From positions 310,001 to 374,000 of the forward strand of contig NZ_FNFH01000002.1 in assembly GCF_900100355.1 (NCBI RefSeq): a stretch of DNA of 64,000 nucleotides, read 5' to 3'. Positions 27,939-36,232 of this stretch are shown here, piece after piece. The position numbers and the translations under genes were made by a program. Position 1 is the stretch's first letter, and the number at the start of each line of letters is the position of its first letter. Below the pieces are notes generated by a model. It was not told the origin of the DNA. It did no database searches and saw only the letters and a program-made list of their open reading frames with translations. Source of the DNA: Microbulbifer yueqingensis (lineage in GTDB: Bacteria > Pseudomonadota > Gammaproteobacteria > Pseudomonadales > Cellvibrionaceae).

Positions 27939-29105
27939 CTAGCGGGTCAACTGCCAGGTGACTGCACGACGGATCGGCGGGAAGTGATTGCTCACCCGGA
28001 GTACGGCCTTGCGCAGCAGCCTTGCCGGGGCGCGGTCATCGGTAAAGAGCCCGACGACGCGATTGGTGCCCTCGTATACCGGCCATGACTCGAGCCTGTG
28101 CGCCAGCTGGTAGCGGCCCAGCGCATGCCGCAGGGCCTGGGCGGAACCAGGACCGGCCACCCTGCGCAACTGGCGCGCCAGGGTATCCGCACTGGCCAGG
28201 CCGAGATTGAAACCGTGGGCGGTTACCGGATGCATACCCACCGCGGCATCGCCAATCAGTGCAAACCGCTCGGCACAGAATTGTTGCGCGTACACCGCCA
28301 CCAGCGGGTAGCAGTGCCGCTCGCCTTCGCATTTTACTGCGCCCGGGGCGAACCCGGCTTCCCGCGCCACATGTGCGGCGAAGCCAGCCTCTGACAGCCC
28401 CATCAGTTCCTCGCTGCGACTCGAAGGCACCGTCACCACCGCTGACGAGAGTTGCGGATCGGCGAGTGGCAACAGCGCCAGCGTGGAGCCGTACCGGAAG
28501 CACTCACGCGCAACACCTTTATGGGGTTCTCCGGTGCGCACGCGGCCAACGATCGCCGAGCGACCGAAGTCCCGCATATCCGCGCCGATACCGGCCATGC
28601 GGCGGGTTTCCGAGAAACGGCTGTCGGCGGCCACCACCAACGGCACCTGCTGGGAGTCGCCGTCACTGAGCGTAACTTCCCGGTAACCGTCTTTCAGCCC
28701 GAGGCCAGTTACCGTGGTGCAATCCTGCCACCGGACGTTGGCCTGCTGCGCCACCACCTCATACAGCACGCGCCGGATGGCTGCATTCGCCACTATATAC
28801 CCCAGCGGCCCCCGCCCACGGTCGTCAAACTGCAGGCAGTAGGGCGAGGTGCCGCTGACCACCTGTGCCTCAGCCAGCTCGCTGATCTCCTCCTTGCGCA
28901 GCCGCTGCCAGGCGCCCAGCTTTTGCAGCAGGCGCACCGACTTGTGCGTGAGGGCGATCTCCCGGCCATCGTCGGCAGGTTCTGCCAGCGAGGTACGGGA
29001 CTGGCGCTCAACCAGTGTCAGCCGGTAGCCGCTGTGAGCGAGGAACGCGGCAAAGGCCAGGGCCGCCGGCCCGGCACCAACCACGGCGATATCCATTGCC
29101 TGCAT
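27939..29105 (-). CDS. FAD-dependent ubiquinone-type hydroxylase (UbiH/UbiF/UbiM-like)
   Basis: This 388-residue flavoprotein monooxygenase has an N-terminal FAD Rossmann motif (VVGAGPAALAFAAFLAHSG), a middle VVAADSRFSETRR segment and the second FAD motif GDAAVGMHPVTAHGFNLGLASADTLA that is strong in the UbiH/UbiF/COQ6 family. Such enzymes hydroxylate the quinone ring with oxygen. Placement as last gene of the anaerobic nar-ubiTUV operon is odd. It may be a ring hydroxylase for low oxygen or the return to air; exact substrate unknown. ATG at 29105 follows GAGGAGA. Confidence 0.75.
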   Translation of the reverse strand: MQAMDIAVVGAGPAALAFAAFLAHSGYRLTLVERQSRTSLAEPADDGREIALTHKSVRLLQKLGAWQRLRKEEISELAEAQVVSGTSPYCLQFDDRGRGPLGYIVANAAIRRVLYEVVAQQANVRWQDCTTVTGLGLKDGYREVTLSDGDSQQVPLVVAADSRFSETRRMAGIGADMRDFGRSAIVGRVRTGEPHKGVARECFRYGSTLALLPLADPQLSSAVVTVPSSRSEELMGLSEAGFAAHVAREAGFAPGAVKCEGERHCYPLVAVYAQQFCAERFALIGDAAVGMHPVTAHGFNLGLASADTLARQLRRVAGPGSAQALRHALGRYQLAHRLESWPVYEGTNRVVGLFTDDRAPARLLRKAVLRVSNHFPPIRRAVTWQLTR

Positions 29106-29115
29106 GCACTTCTCC

Positions 29116-29772
29116 TCAGGCCGGCACGCCGGTCTCCTCCGACGCGATGGCGAAATGGTAAATTTCGGGAATCAGGCTGCGGTCGTCCATGCGCACCCCC
29201 AGGTCGCGGATCAGGCCGTCCCGAATATCATAGATCCAACCGTGCAGGCTCAATTTCTGGCCCCGCTCCCAGGCGTGCTGGACGATCTTGGTCCGGGCCA
29301 GGTTCTGCACCTGCGCCTTGACGTTCAACTCACACAGCCGCGCCGTGCGCTCCGCCTCGTCGAGCCCCTCCAGTTCCTGGCGGTGCATTGCGTAGACATC
29401 CTTGATATGCCGCAGCCAGTTATCCACCAGACCACATTCGCTGTGCCCGAGAGCCGCCTGTACACCGCCGCAGCAGTAGTGGCCGCAGACCACCACGTGT
29501 TCCACCTTCAGCACCTCCACCGCGTACTGCAACACCGACAGGCAGTTGAAGTCCGTGTGCACCACCACGTTGGCAATGTTTCGATGCACAAACAGTTCGC
29601 CCGGCGCCATGCCGACGATCTCGTTGGCGGGCACGCGCGAATCAGAGCAACCAATCCACAGGTACTTGGGTGTCTGCTGGCGGCTGAGGCGCAGGAAAAA
29701 CTCCGGGTCCTTATCTGTGCGATCACTTGCCCAGGCACGGTTCTGGCGGAATATCTGTTCTATCTCTGCCAT
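29116..29772 (-). CDS. can: Beta-class carbonic anhydrase
   Basis: This enzyme interconverts CO2 and bicarbonate. The 218-residue product has the zinc ligands of the beta class: CSDSR (Cys42, Asp44, Arg46) and the HYCCGG motif (His and Cys). GELFVHRNIANVV is typical. It is one base from the parvulin gene and 10 from the hydroxylase gene, so it belongs to the nar operon. It could supply bicarbonate or balance CO2/pH during nitrate respiration; inference only. Confidence 0.93.
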   Translation of the reverse strand: MAEIEQIFRQNRAWASDRTDKDPEFFLRLSRQQTPKYLWIGCSDSRVPANEIVGMAPGELFVHRNIANVVVHTDFNCLSVLQYAVEVLKVEHVVVCGHYCCGGVQAALGHSECGLVDNWLRHIKDVYAMHRQELEGLDEAERTARLCELNVKAQVQNLARTKIVQHAWERGQKLSLHGWIYDIRDGLIRDLGVRMDDRSLIPEIYHFAIASEETGVPA

Positions 29773-29773
29773 C

Positions 29774-30601
29774 TCAGGCTGCCCTCCCGTCCAGCAGGTC
29801 TATACCGCCGATCTCGGCAGAGGCCACCAGCTGCTGCAGGTAGGCGCCAGTATTGGCCCGGCGCGCGCGCTCCCGCAGGAAGTCGCTGATCCTGCCTGAG
29901 ACATAATCGAACTCGAGGGGACGGCCCGGCTCGCTGTGCTCCACATAGATGAGGTGCAGGCCGTACTGCGTTTCCACCGGTTCCGGCACCAGGCCCTGCC
30001 CCTGGCGGAAAACCGCTTCCTCGAAAGGTGCCACGGTATCGCCGCGACTCACCTGCCCCAGGCTGCCGCCCGATTCGCTGGAGGAGCACTCCGAGGCAGC
30101 CTTCGCCAGGTCGGCAAAGGTCACCAGCGGGTCGCTGGATTCCTGCACCTGGCGCAGCAGGTCTGCTGCCGACGAGCGCGCCTGTTCCCGCGCCGCTTCG
30201 TCCCCGGGATCCGCGGCCAGCAGGATATGACGGACTTCAGCCAGCGGCTCTGAGCGGAACCTGTCACGGTTCTCCTCGAAGAAGGTCCGGCAGGCCTCTT
30301 CTGTAGGCGCCGGCACGTCCATGTCGCCCGCGACGAGCTGCTCCACCGCTTTATCGAACGCCTCGCTGTTGATTTCGACATCTGCCTCGCACAAGCCGCG
30401 CTCCACTGCCGCCTCGCGCAGCAGCTGGCCGATCACCAGCGAGCGTGCCGCAGCGTAGGCCGCCTCACGGGGTGTCGACGCCGGGTGATATTGCATCTCC
30501 GCATAAATCTGTTCGTGCGGGATTTCCTTTCCATTGACGGTCACCGGGGCGAGAAAAAGCTCGGTATCGCCCTGCTTGTCTGATGTGAGTAAGTTGCTCA
30601 T
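29774..30601 (-). CDS. Parvulin-type peptidyl-prolyl isomerase (NifM/PpiC-like)
   Basis: The 275-residue product has an N-terminal helical region like SurA/NifM and a parvulin domain (AEVRHILLAADPGDEAAREQA, FADLAKAASECSSSESGGSLGQVSRGD, VETQYGLHLIYVE). No signal peptide is visible, so it is probably cytoplasmic. A comparable isomerase gene follows narI in Pseudomonas, where it is thought to help nitrate reductase fold. It sits between ubiV and the carbonic anhydrase gene. Confidence 0.85.
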   Translation of the reverse strand: MSNLLTSDKQGDTELFLAPVTVNGKEIPHEQIYAEMQYHPASTPREAAYAAARSLVIGQLLREAAVERGLCEADVEINSEAFDKAVEQLVAGDMDVPAPTEEACRTFFEENRDRFRSEPLAEVRHILLAADPGDEAAREQARSSAADLLRQVQESSDPLVTFADLAKAASECSSSESGGSLGQVSRGDTVAPFEEAVFRQGQGLVPEPVETQYGLHLIYVEHSEPGRPLEFDYVSGRISDFLRERARRANTGAYLQQLVASAEIGGIDLLDGRAA

Positions 30602-30664
30602 CTGGGCCTCCTGTAAGAGTCCGTTGTAACTGTATTTTTTCGCGCGGGTGAAGAGCGCCCGGAA

Positions 30665-31546
30665 TCAGGCACCGTCACGCGCGATAATTTCGAAACCACA
30701 CTGGTCGTGCCAGTAACCGTCCACGCCCCCCGGCAGCAGGTCCGTACCCGCAGTCCCAAGGCGCACCCGGTCAAATGCCTCAATGACGTTTTCCATCTCC
30801 CGCTGCTGCGGCGACAACCGCAGGATGTCGACCCCTGTTTCACGCAGCTGCTCGACGTACGGCAGCAGGTTTACCGGCTCGCCCGACATGGTCTGGATCC
30901 CGTTTACCAGGAACAGTTGCTGTTGCTCCTGTGACTCGAGCGCAATGCCCTCGGCAAACTCGATGCAGCGACGCTCACACTCGTCCTTGCCGATCCCCAG
31001 GTGGCGGGCGGTGAAGCATCGGGCTGAATACGCCAGCGGCATATGCCCATATGCCAGCAGCTCAACTTCCGGGCGTTTGTCGCAGCGCGCCAGTATCTGC
31101 CCCAGCTGCCTGCCGCTGACCTCCACGGGCACGGTCCAGCGCACCATCCCCTTCCCCACCAGCGTCGCCAGCGTGCGATGGTTGTAAACATTGATGGCCG
31201 GGCCGCAGGCGAACGGCAGGCCTGCCCCTGACAGCAGCTGGACGGCCGACATATCATTGGCCTCGACCAGCAGGCGATTGTTGTCGCAGACCCGACGCAC
31301 CCAGTTAAAATCCGCACCGGATTCAAGCAGGGTCAGGGTCGAGACTACGATCTCCTTGTCACTGGCATCAGCCAGGGCAAAGGCCAGTTCCAGCCAGTCT
31401 GCCGCGCGCAACTCGTTGCGCTTGCCGCACACGACTTCGCCCACGTAAAGGATGTCCAGCGGCGTTTCGAGCATGCGCTCGTAGAACAGGTTGGTGTCCG
31501 TCCGGCGCCAGTAAAACTGATTGGGTCCCAGGGATAACTTCATCAT
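30665..31546 (-). CDS. ubiV: Oxygen-independent ubiquinone hydroxylation protein UbiV (U32 family)
   Basis: UbiV with UbiU hydroxylates ubiquinone precursors anaerobically. The 293-residue product is a short U32 peptidase-family protein. The four cysteines for its 4Fe-4S cluster are visible: EVVCGKRNE, SARCFTARH and the pair in DECERRCIEF. It begins 6 bases after the ubiU stop. Quinone made by this route serves nitrate reductase in the same operon. Confidence 0.92.
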   Translation of the reverse strand: MMKLSLGPNQFYWRRTDTNLFYERMLETPLDILYVGEVVCGKRNELRAADWLELAFALADASDKEIVVSTLTLLESGADFNWVRRVCDNNRLLVEANDMSAVQLLSGAGLPFACGPAINVYNHRTLATLVGKGMVRWTVPVEVSGRQLGQILARCDKRPEVELLAYGHMPLAYSARCFTARHLGIGKDECERRCIEFAEGIALESQEQQQLFLVNGIQTMSGEPVNLLPYVEQLRETGVDILRLSPQQREMENVIEAFDRVRLGTAGTDLLPGGVDGYWHDQCGFEIIARDGA

Positions 31547-31552
31547 GTTTTC

Positions 31553-32548
31553 TTATCGCCACGGGCGCTCGTAGGCACCGAGCGTGGTCTGTTTGCCCTC
31601 TGAATTCCTGCCCAGTGTCTCGCTCCAGGCCTCCTTGACTACAAAACTGTCGCTATCGCGCGCCAGTTCATCGATTGCCTCGCGCCATACCCGGACCACC
31701 TGCGCCACGTAGGAGGGACTGCGCTGGCGGCCCTCGATCTTGATTGCGCCGATGCCAGCCTCCCGCAACTGTGGCAGCAGGGCCATGCTGTTGAGGCTGA
31801 CCGGTTCCTCGAGTGCGTGACCGGTCTTTTCGCCGGTGACGAAGCGGCCCTTGCAGAGCGTCGGGTAGCCGGCGTTTTCGCTCTCGCCGAAACGGTCGAT
31901 CAGCACCCCGTTCAGTCGCGCATCGAGCCCCTGCGGGCCCGGCTGCCACTCGACTGCGCGGGCAGGCGAACAGACGCCATTCATATTTGGCGATTCGCCA
32001 GTGATATATGAACTCAGGTGACAGCGGCCCTCGGCCATGATGCACAGGCTGCCGAAACCAAAAACTTCCAGTTCTACCGGACTGCCCGCCGCCACCTGGG
32101 CGACCTGCTTGAGTGACAGTACCCGCGGAAGTACCGCCCGCTGCACGCCGAAATTGTCGCGATAGAAGGCCAGCGCTGCGGGGCTGGTGGCCGAGGCCTG
32201 TACCGACAGGTGCAGGGCAAGGTCCGGATAGCGCTGCCGGGCATAATCCATAAGGCCGATATCGGCGAGAATCACTGCGTCAGCGCCAAGGTCAACCGCG
32301 CGGTCCACCGCCTGCTGCCAGCGATCGAAATTGTCCGGCTGCGCGTAAGTATTGATGGCAACGAACAGCCTGCGCCCGCGGGCGCGTATTCGGTCCAACG
32401 CCTGCGCGGCCTTGCGCTCGTTGAAGTTGAGCCCGCAAAAATGGCGTGCGTTGGTTTCATCGCGAAACCCGATATAGACGGCATCGGCACCGTTATCGAT
32501 GGCGGCTTCCAATGCCGGCAGGCTACCGGCAGGACAGACAAGCTCCAT
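31553..32548 (-). CDS. ubiU: Oxygen-independent ubiquinone hydroxylation protein UbiU (U32 family)
   Basis: The 331-residue partner of UbiV begins MELVCPAGSLPALEAAIDNGADAVYIGF, as in UbiU/YhbU. Iron-sulfur cysteines are in SLCIMAEGRCHLSSY, NGVCSPAR and TLCKGRF. IKIEGRQRSPSYVAQVV is a U32 family signature. It starts 2 bases after ubiT and ends 6 before ubiV. Confidence 0.93.
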   Translation of the reverse strand: MELVCPAGSLPALEAAIDNGADAVYIGFRDETNARHFCGLNFNERKAAQALDRIRARGRRLFVAINTYAQPDNFDRWQQAVDRAVDLGADAVILADIGLMDYARQRYPDLALHLSVQASATSPAALAFYRDNFGVQRAVLPRVLSLKQVAQVAAGSPVELEVFGFGSLCIMAEGRCHLSSYITGESPNMNGVCSPARAVEWQPGPQGLDARLNGVLIDRFGESENAGYPTLCKGRFVTGEKTGHALEEPVSLNSMALLPQLREAGIGAIKIEGRQRSPSYVAQVVRVWREAIDELARDSDSFVVKEAWSETLGRNSEGKQTTLGAYERPWR

Positions 32549-32550
32549 AC

Positions 32551-33072
32551 TTATGATCTCCTGGCCTGAGGCGCAGCGGCAGCCTCCAGGAACCCCGCCA
32601 TTACCAGCAGGCAGCGTTGCAGGCCGGCTGGAAGCCGGCGACGATCCACGGCATCCAGGCTGTTCTTGGCGGTCAGTCCCAGTTCGGTGTCACCACTGAC
32701 GGTAAGGCGGCGCTGGAAGAAAAGCGTATCCGGATCCTCCGCTCCATTGGCAATGGCGAGAAAATCCCTCGCGGTCGCGGCGATGGTTGCGTCCGCGGGC
32801 TGGCCGGCGGACCGGGCCTGCAAGCGCTCGCCGCTCTTGGTTATACGCAGGTGGAGGCCGAGGTCTGTCACCGCCACCTCGAGCAGGCGCCCGTCGAGGA
32901 AGTCAAATTCGCCGTCGGCGATTTCCTGCCTGAGTTGTCGGTTGACCAGCTGTACGAGGGCCAGCTCAAGCGGGCGGGACGGCATGCGCTTCAGTACGGC
33001 ACACCCCAGCCGGTATCCGGTGCTTGCGAGGGGGCTTGCAAGGGATCTGGTGAGAGAATTACTGGAGTTCAA
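32551..33072 (-). CDS. ubiT: UbiT, SCP2-domain accessory factor for anaerobic ubiquinone synthesis
   Basis: The 173-residue product has an SCP2 lipid-binding domain (DLGLHLRITKSGERLQARSAGQPADATIAATARDFLAIA). The UbiT protein binds the lipid tail of quinone intermediates and is needed for growth with UbiUV without oxygen. It is directly followed by ubiU. The gene begins about 104 bases after narI, beyond a strong hairpin. Confidence 0.88.
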   Translation of the reverse strand: MNSSNSLTRSLASPLASTGYRLGCAVLKRMPSRPLELALVQLVNRQLRQEIADGEFDFLDGRLLEVAVTDLGLHLRITKSGERLQARSAGQPADATIAATARDFLAIANGAEDPDTLFFQRRLTVSGDTELGLTAKNSLDAVDRRRLPAGLQRCLLVMAGFLEAAAAPQARRS

Positions 33073-33141
33073 TGCCCTACTCCTTTCACATCAATAATCG
33101 CGGCATCAGCAACGGCGGGAGAACCCCGCATGCCTGACAGC

Positions 33142-33170
33142 GCCGGGGCTGCGTGACGTGCAGCCCCGGC
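33142..33170. other. Perfect 11-base hairpin between narI and ubiT
   Basis: GCCGGGGCTGC pairs with GCAGCCCCGGC around a seven-base loop, 6 bases after the narI stop. No T run follows on the minus strand, so it is not a standard terminator. It could protect the narGHJI mRNA 3' end after processing and set a lower level for the ubi genes. Confidence 0.55.
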
Positions 33171-33176
33171 TGATAC

Positions 33177-33872
33177 TCAGACCTCCCTGGTGGGCCGCGC
33201 CCGCACAACCTGGTAGTTGCGGCGGAAGTACTGCACCGGCACGCTCCACACATGCACCAGGCGACTGAACGGGAACAGCAGGAAAAGGGTCATGCCGAGG
33301 AAGATGTGCAGCTTGAAGATAATGTGCACATTGGCAATGGCCGCTGCCGCGGTGGTACCGTCAAGGGTCACGATGGACTGCGCCCAGGTCATCAGCTTGA
33401 GCATTTCTGCGCCGTCCAGGTGACCGGTGGAGACCACGATGCTAATCAACCCCAGGATCAATTGTGCATAGAGCATCAGCAGGATGGTCAGGTCCATGCG
33501 CGAGGTGGTAGCCCGGATACGCGGGTTGGTCAGGCGGCGCTTCACCAGGATGGTCAGGCCGATAAAGCAGATGATGCCGAACAGGCCACCGATGCTCATG
33601 GCCATCAGCTGCTTGGTGGCCGCGGAGACGCCAATTGCGTGCCAGACCCACTTGGGCGTGAGCAGGCCCACGAAGTGGCCCGCGAGGATTGCGATCACAC
33701 CGATGTGGAAGAGGTAACTGCCGACGCGCAGCTGTTTCTTTTCCAGCAGCTGGCTGGATCCCGTGCGCCAGGTGTACTGGTCGCGGTCATAGCGGATAAG
33801 GCTGCCCACCACGAAGACGGTAAGGGCAATGAACGGATAAATGCCGAAGAGTAACGTGTTGAGGTAGTCCAT
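33177..33872 (-). CDS. narI: Respiratory nitrate reductase gamma subunit NarI
   Basis: NarI is the membrane cytochrome b that oxidises quinol and passes electrons to NarH. The 231-residue product has five transmembrane helices with the haem-ligand histidines in SYLFHIGVIAILAGHFVG and IFKLHIFLGMTLFLLFPFSRLVHVW. The ATG at 33872 is set 4 bases after the narJ stop; the longer open frame upstream is inside narJ. Confidence 0.96.
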   Translation of the reverse strand: MDYLNTLLFGIYPFIALTVFVVGSLIRYDRDQYTWRTGSSQLLEKKQLRVGSYLFHIGVIAILAGHFVGLLTPKWVWHAIGVSAATKQLMAMSIGGLFGIICFIGLTILVKRRLTNPRIRATTSRMDLTILLMLYAQLILGLISIVVSTGHLDGAEMLKLMTWAQSIVTLDGTTAAAAIANVHIIFKLHIFLGMTLFLLFPFSRLVHVWSVPVQYFRRNYQVVRARPTREV

Positions 33873-33876
33873 CTTC

Positions 33877-34611
33877 TTACTCCATTGAAGCGCGGTGCTG
33901 CGGGGCGGCCTGGTCTGCCGCATTGACCCAGTTGAGTGGCTGGCCGTCCCGGCGCTGGGTTTCGCTGGGGCGCATGGTGAGCTGGTCGCAGGCGCTGCCC
34001 TGGGTGCCGGAGAAGGATACGGCCTCTTCCTCCCAGATCTTGTCCAGGGCCTCGGGCGTGTCGTCGGGCTCCTCACCGGCGATGCGCTGCTGCAATGCCG
34101 GCACATCTACCTCGACACCGGACAACTGCAACAGACCATCCATCAGCAGGTGGTAGGGACTGTCTTTTTCCCGCAGGCGCGCGGCGAGCAGCGCCAGCAC
34201 ATGGGAGACCTCGGCCAGCCATTCGGTCGCCGCCTCTCCCTGGGTCGCGCAGAATTCCAGGTAGGTGGGCAGGTAGTCGGGCAGTTCGCGCTCGTTCAGG
34301 GCCAGCCCGGCACTGCGGTAGCGGGCCATCAGGTCAACCATCGCCTGGCCGCGATCCCGGGACTCGCCGTGCACATGCTCGAACAGGTGCAGGGATACCT
34401 GCCGGCCCCGCTCGAACAGCCCGTCGTATTCCGACTGCCAGTCCAGGGCATCCATACGTTCAAAATAGGAAATGAAGGCCAGCAGCTTGTCGCGCAGGGC
34501 CGTATCGATATCGGAGGACTCCGCTACCCAGCGGGTCAGCTCGTCCAGGTTCTCCACCAGCTCGTCCGCGGGGTAGTCGAGCAGGCGTGAAATCAGGTTC
34601 AGGGTTTTCAT
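33877..34611 (-). CDS. narJ: Nitrate reductase assembly chaperone NarJ
   Basis: NarJ is the cytoplasmic chaperone that holds NarGH until the molybdenum cofactor is inserted. The 244-residue product has NarJ/TorD family motifs: SRLLDYPADELVENL, LHLFEHVHGESRDRGQAMVDL and LPDYLPTYLEF. The start is ATG at 34611. The gap of 73 bases after narH contains a short GGCCCG/CGGGCC hairpin. Confidence 0.95.
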   Translation of the reverse strand: MKTLNLISRLLDYPADELVENLDELTRWVAESSDIDTALRDKLLAFISYFERMDALDWQSEYDGLFERGRQVSLHLFEHVHGESRDRGQAMVDLMARYRSAGLALNERELPDYLPTYLEFCATQGEAATEWLAEVSHVLALLAARLREKDSPYHLLMDGLLQLSGVEVDVPALQQRIAGEEPDDTPEALDKIWEEEAVSFSGTQGSACDQLTMRPSETQRRDGQPLNWVNAADQAAPQHRASME

Positions 34612-34684
34612 AGTATTTCTCGCTTCGGGCGCTGTAGGAATGGGCCCGTTGCCGGGCCACAATTCTCCGGGAGACAGGCCCGGG

Positions 34685-36232
34685 TCAATCCACCACTTTC
34701 GCCGGTATCACCTGGCGTACTGTCTGCTTCTTGCCACCAAAGATATTGGTGCTGTCGTTACCGGTACCGCAGCCGTTGCCGAAGCTGAAGCCGCAGGAGG
34801 ATTTCATGTCGTAGGCATTTTCGGCGTAGGCCTTGTGGCTGCTGGGCACCACGAAACGGTCCTCGTAATTGGCCAGCGCCAGGTAGCGGTACATGTCCTC
34901 CACCTGCTGCACCGACAGCCCGGCCTCTTCCAGTAGCTCCCGGTCCTGGACGCCATCTACATGGATGCCGCGCATATAGGCGCGCATCACGATCATGCGT
35001 TCCAGCGCGCGCGCTACCGGTGCCTCGTCGCCCGCGGTGAGCAGGTTGGCCAGGTACTTGAGCGGAATGCGCAGGGTGGACAGGTCCGGGATTTCGGCGT
35101 TGCGGCCCACGGTCACGGTTTCCACGTCGCCCGCCTGCACCGCATTCTGGATCGGCGACAGCGGCGGCACATACCAGACCATTGGCAGGGTGCGATACTC
35201 CGGGTGCAGCGGCAGTGCGATCTGCCAGTCGATTGCCATCTTGTACACCGGCGACTGCTGGGCAGCATCGATCCACGCCTGCGGGATACCCTCGGCGCGG
35301 GCGGCTTCCTGCACCGCCGGATCGCTCGGGTCCAGGAAGATGTCGCACTGGGCCTGGTACAGGGCCTTGTCGTCCTCCACCGACGCGGCTTCCTCGATGC
35401 GGTCGGCGTCGTAGAGCAGCACACCCAGGTAACGGATACGACCGACACAGGTCTCTGAGCAGATGGTCGGCTGGCCCGCCTCGATGCGCGGGTAACAGAA
35501 GATACACTTCTCCGATTTACCGGTTTTCCAGTTGTAGTAGATCTTCTTGTAGGGACAGCCGGACACACACATCCGCCAGCCGCGGCACTTGTCCTGGTCG
35601 ATCAGCACGATGCCGTCTTCCTCGCGCTTGTAGATGGCACCGCTGGGGCAGGACGCCACACAGGCCGGGTTGAGGCAGTGCTCGCACAGGCGCGGCAGGT
35701 ACATCATGAAGGTGTTTTCGAACTCACCGTAGATGTCCGCCTGGACCTCATCGAAGTTCTTGTCCTTGCGGCGCTTGTCGAACTCGGTGCCCAGGATCTC
35801 CTCCCAGTTCGGGCCCCACTCGATTTTTTCCATGCGCTCGCCGCTGATCAGCGAGCGCGGGCGGGCAACTGGTTGATGCTTCTGTTCCGGCGCCTTGTGC
35901 AAAGTCTGATAGTCGAAATCGAACGGCTCGTAGTAGTCATCGATTTCCGGCATATCCGGGTTGCCGAAGATATTCGCCAGCACCCGGTGCTTGCCGCCGA
36001 TCTTCGGCTGCAGCTTGCCGTTTTTCTTGCGCGTCCAGCCGCCGTTCCACTTGTCCTGGTTCTCCCACTCCTTCGGGTAGCCGACACCGGGCTTGGTCTC
36101 GACGTTATTGAACCAGGCGTACTCGACCCCCTCGCGGGAGGTCCACACGTTCTTGCAGGTCACGGAACAGGTATGGCAGCCGATACACTTATCGAGGTTC
36201 AGCACCATGCCGATCTGGGCTCTTACTTTCAT
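34685..36232 (-). CDS. narH: Respiratory nitrate reductase beta subunit NarH
   Basis: NarH is the electron-transfer subunit with three 4Fe-4S and one 3Fe-4S clusters. The 515-residue product has CIGCHTCSVTCKNVW near the N terminus, then CEHCLNPACVASCPSG and CRGWRMCVSGCP (where Trp replaces a Cys, giving the 3Fe-4S cluster), and CIFCYPRIE with CSETC. The start overlaps the narG stop (ATGA). Confidence 0.97.
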   Translation of the reverse strand: MKVRAQIGMVLNLDKCIGCHTCSVTCKNVWTSREGVEYAWFNNVETKPGVGYPKEWENQDKWNGGWTRKKNGKLQPKIGGKHRVLANIFGNPDMPEIDDYYEPFDFDYQTLHKAPEQKHQPVARPRSLISGERMEKIEWGPNWEEILGTEFDKRRKDKNFDEVQADIYGEFENTFMMYLPRLCEHCLNPACVASCPSGAIYKREEDGIVLIDQDKCRGWRMCVSGCPYKKIYYNWKTGKSEKCIFCYPRIEAGQPTICSETCVGRIRYLGVLLYDADRIEEAASVEDDKALYQAQCDIFLDPSDPAVQEAARAEGIPQAWIDAAQQSPVYKMAIDWQIALPLHPEYRTLPMVWYVPPLSPIQNAVQAGDVETVTVGRNAEIPDLSTLRIPLKYLANLLTAGDEAPVARALERMIVMRAYMRGIHVDGVQDRELLEEAGLSVQQVEDMYRYLALANYEDRFVVPSSHKAYAENAYDMKSSCGFSFGNGCGTGNDSTNIFGGKKQTVRQVIPAKVVD

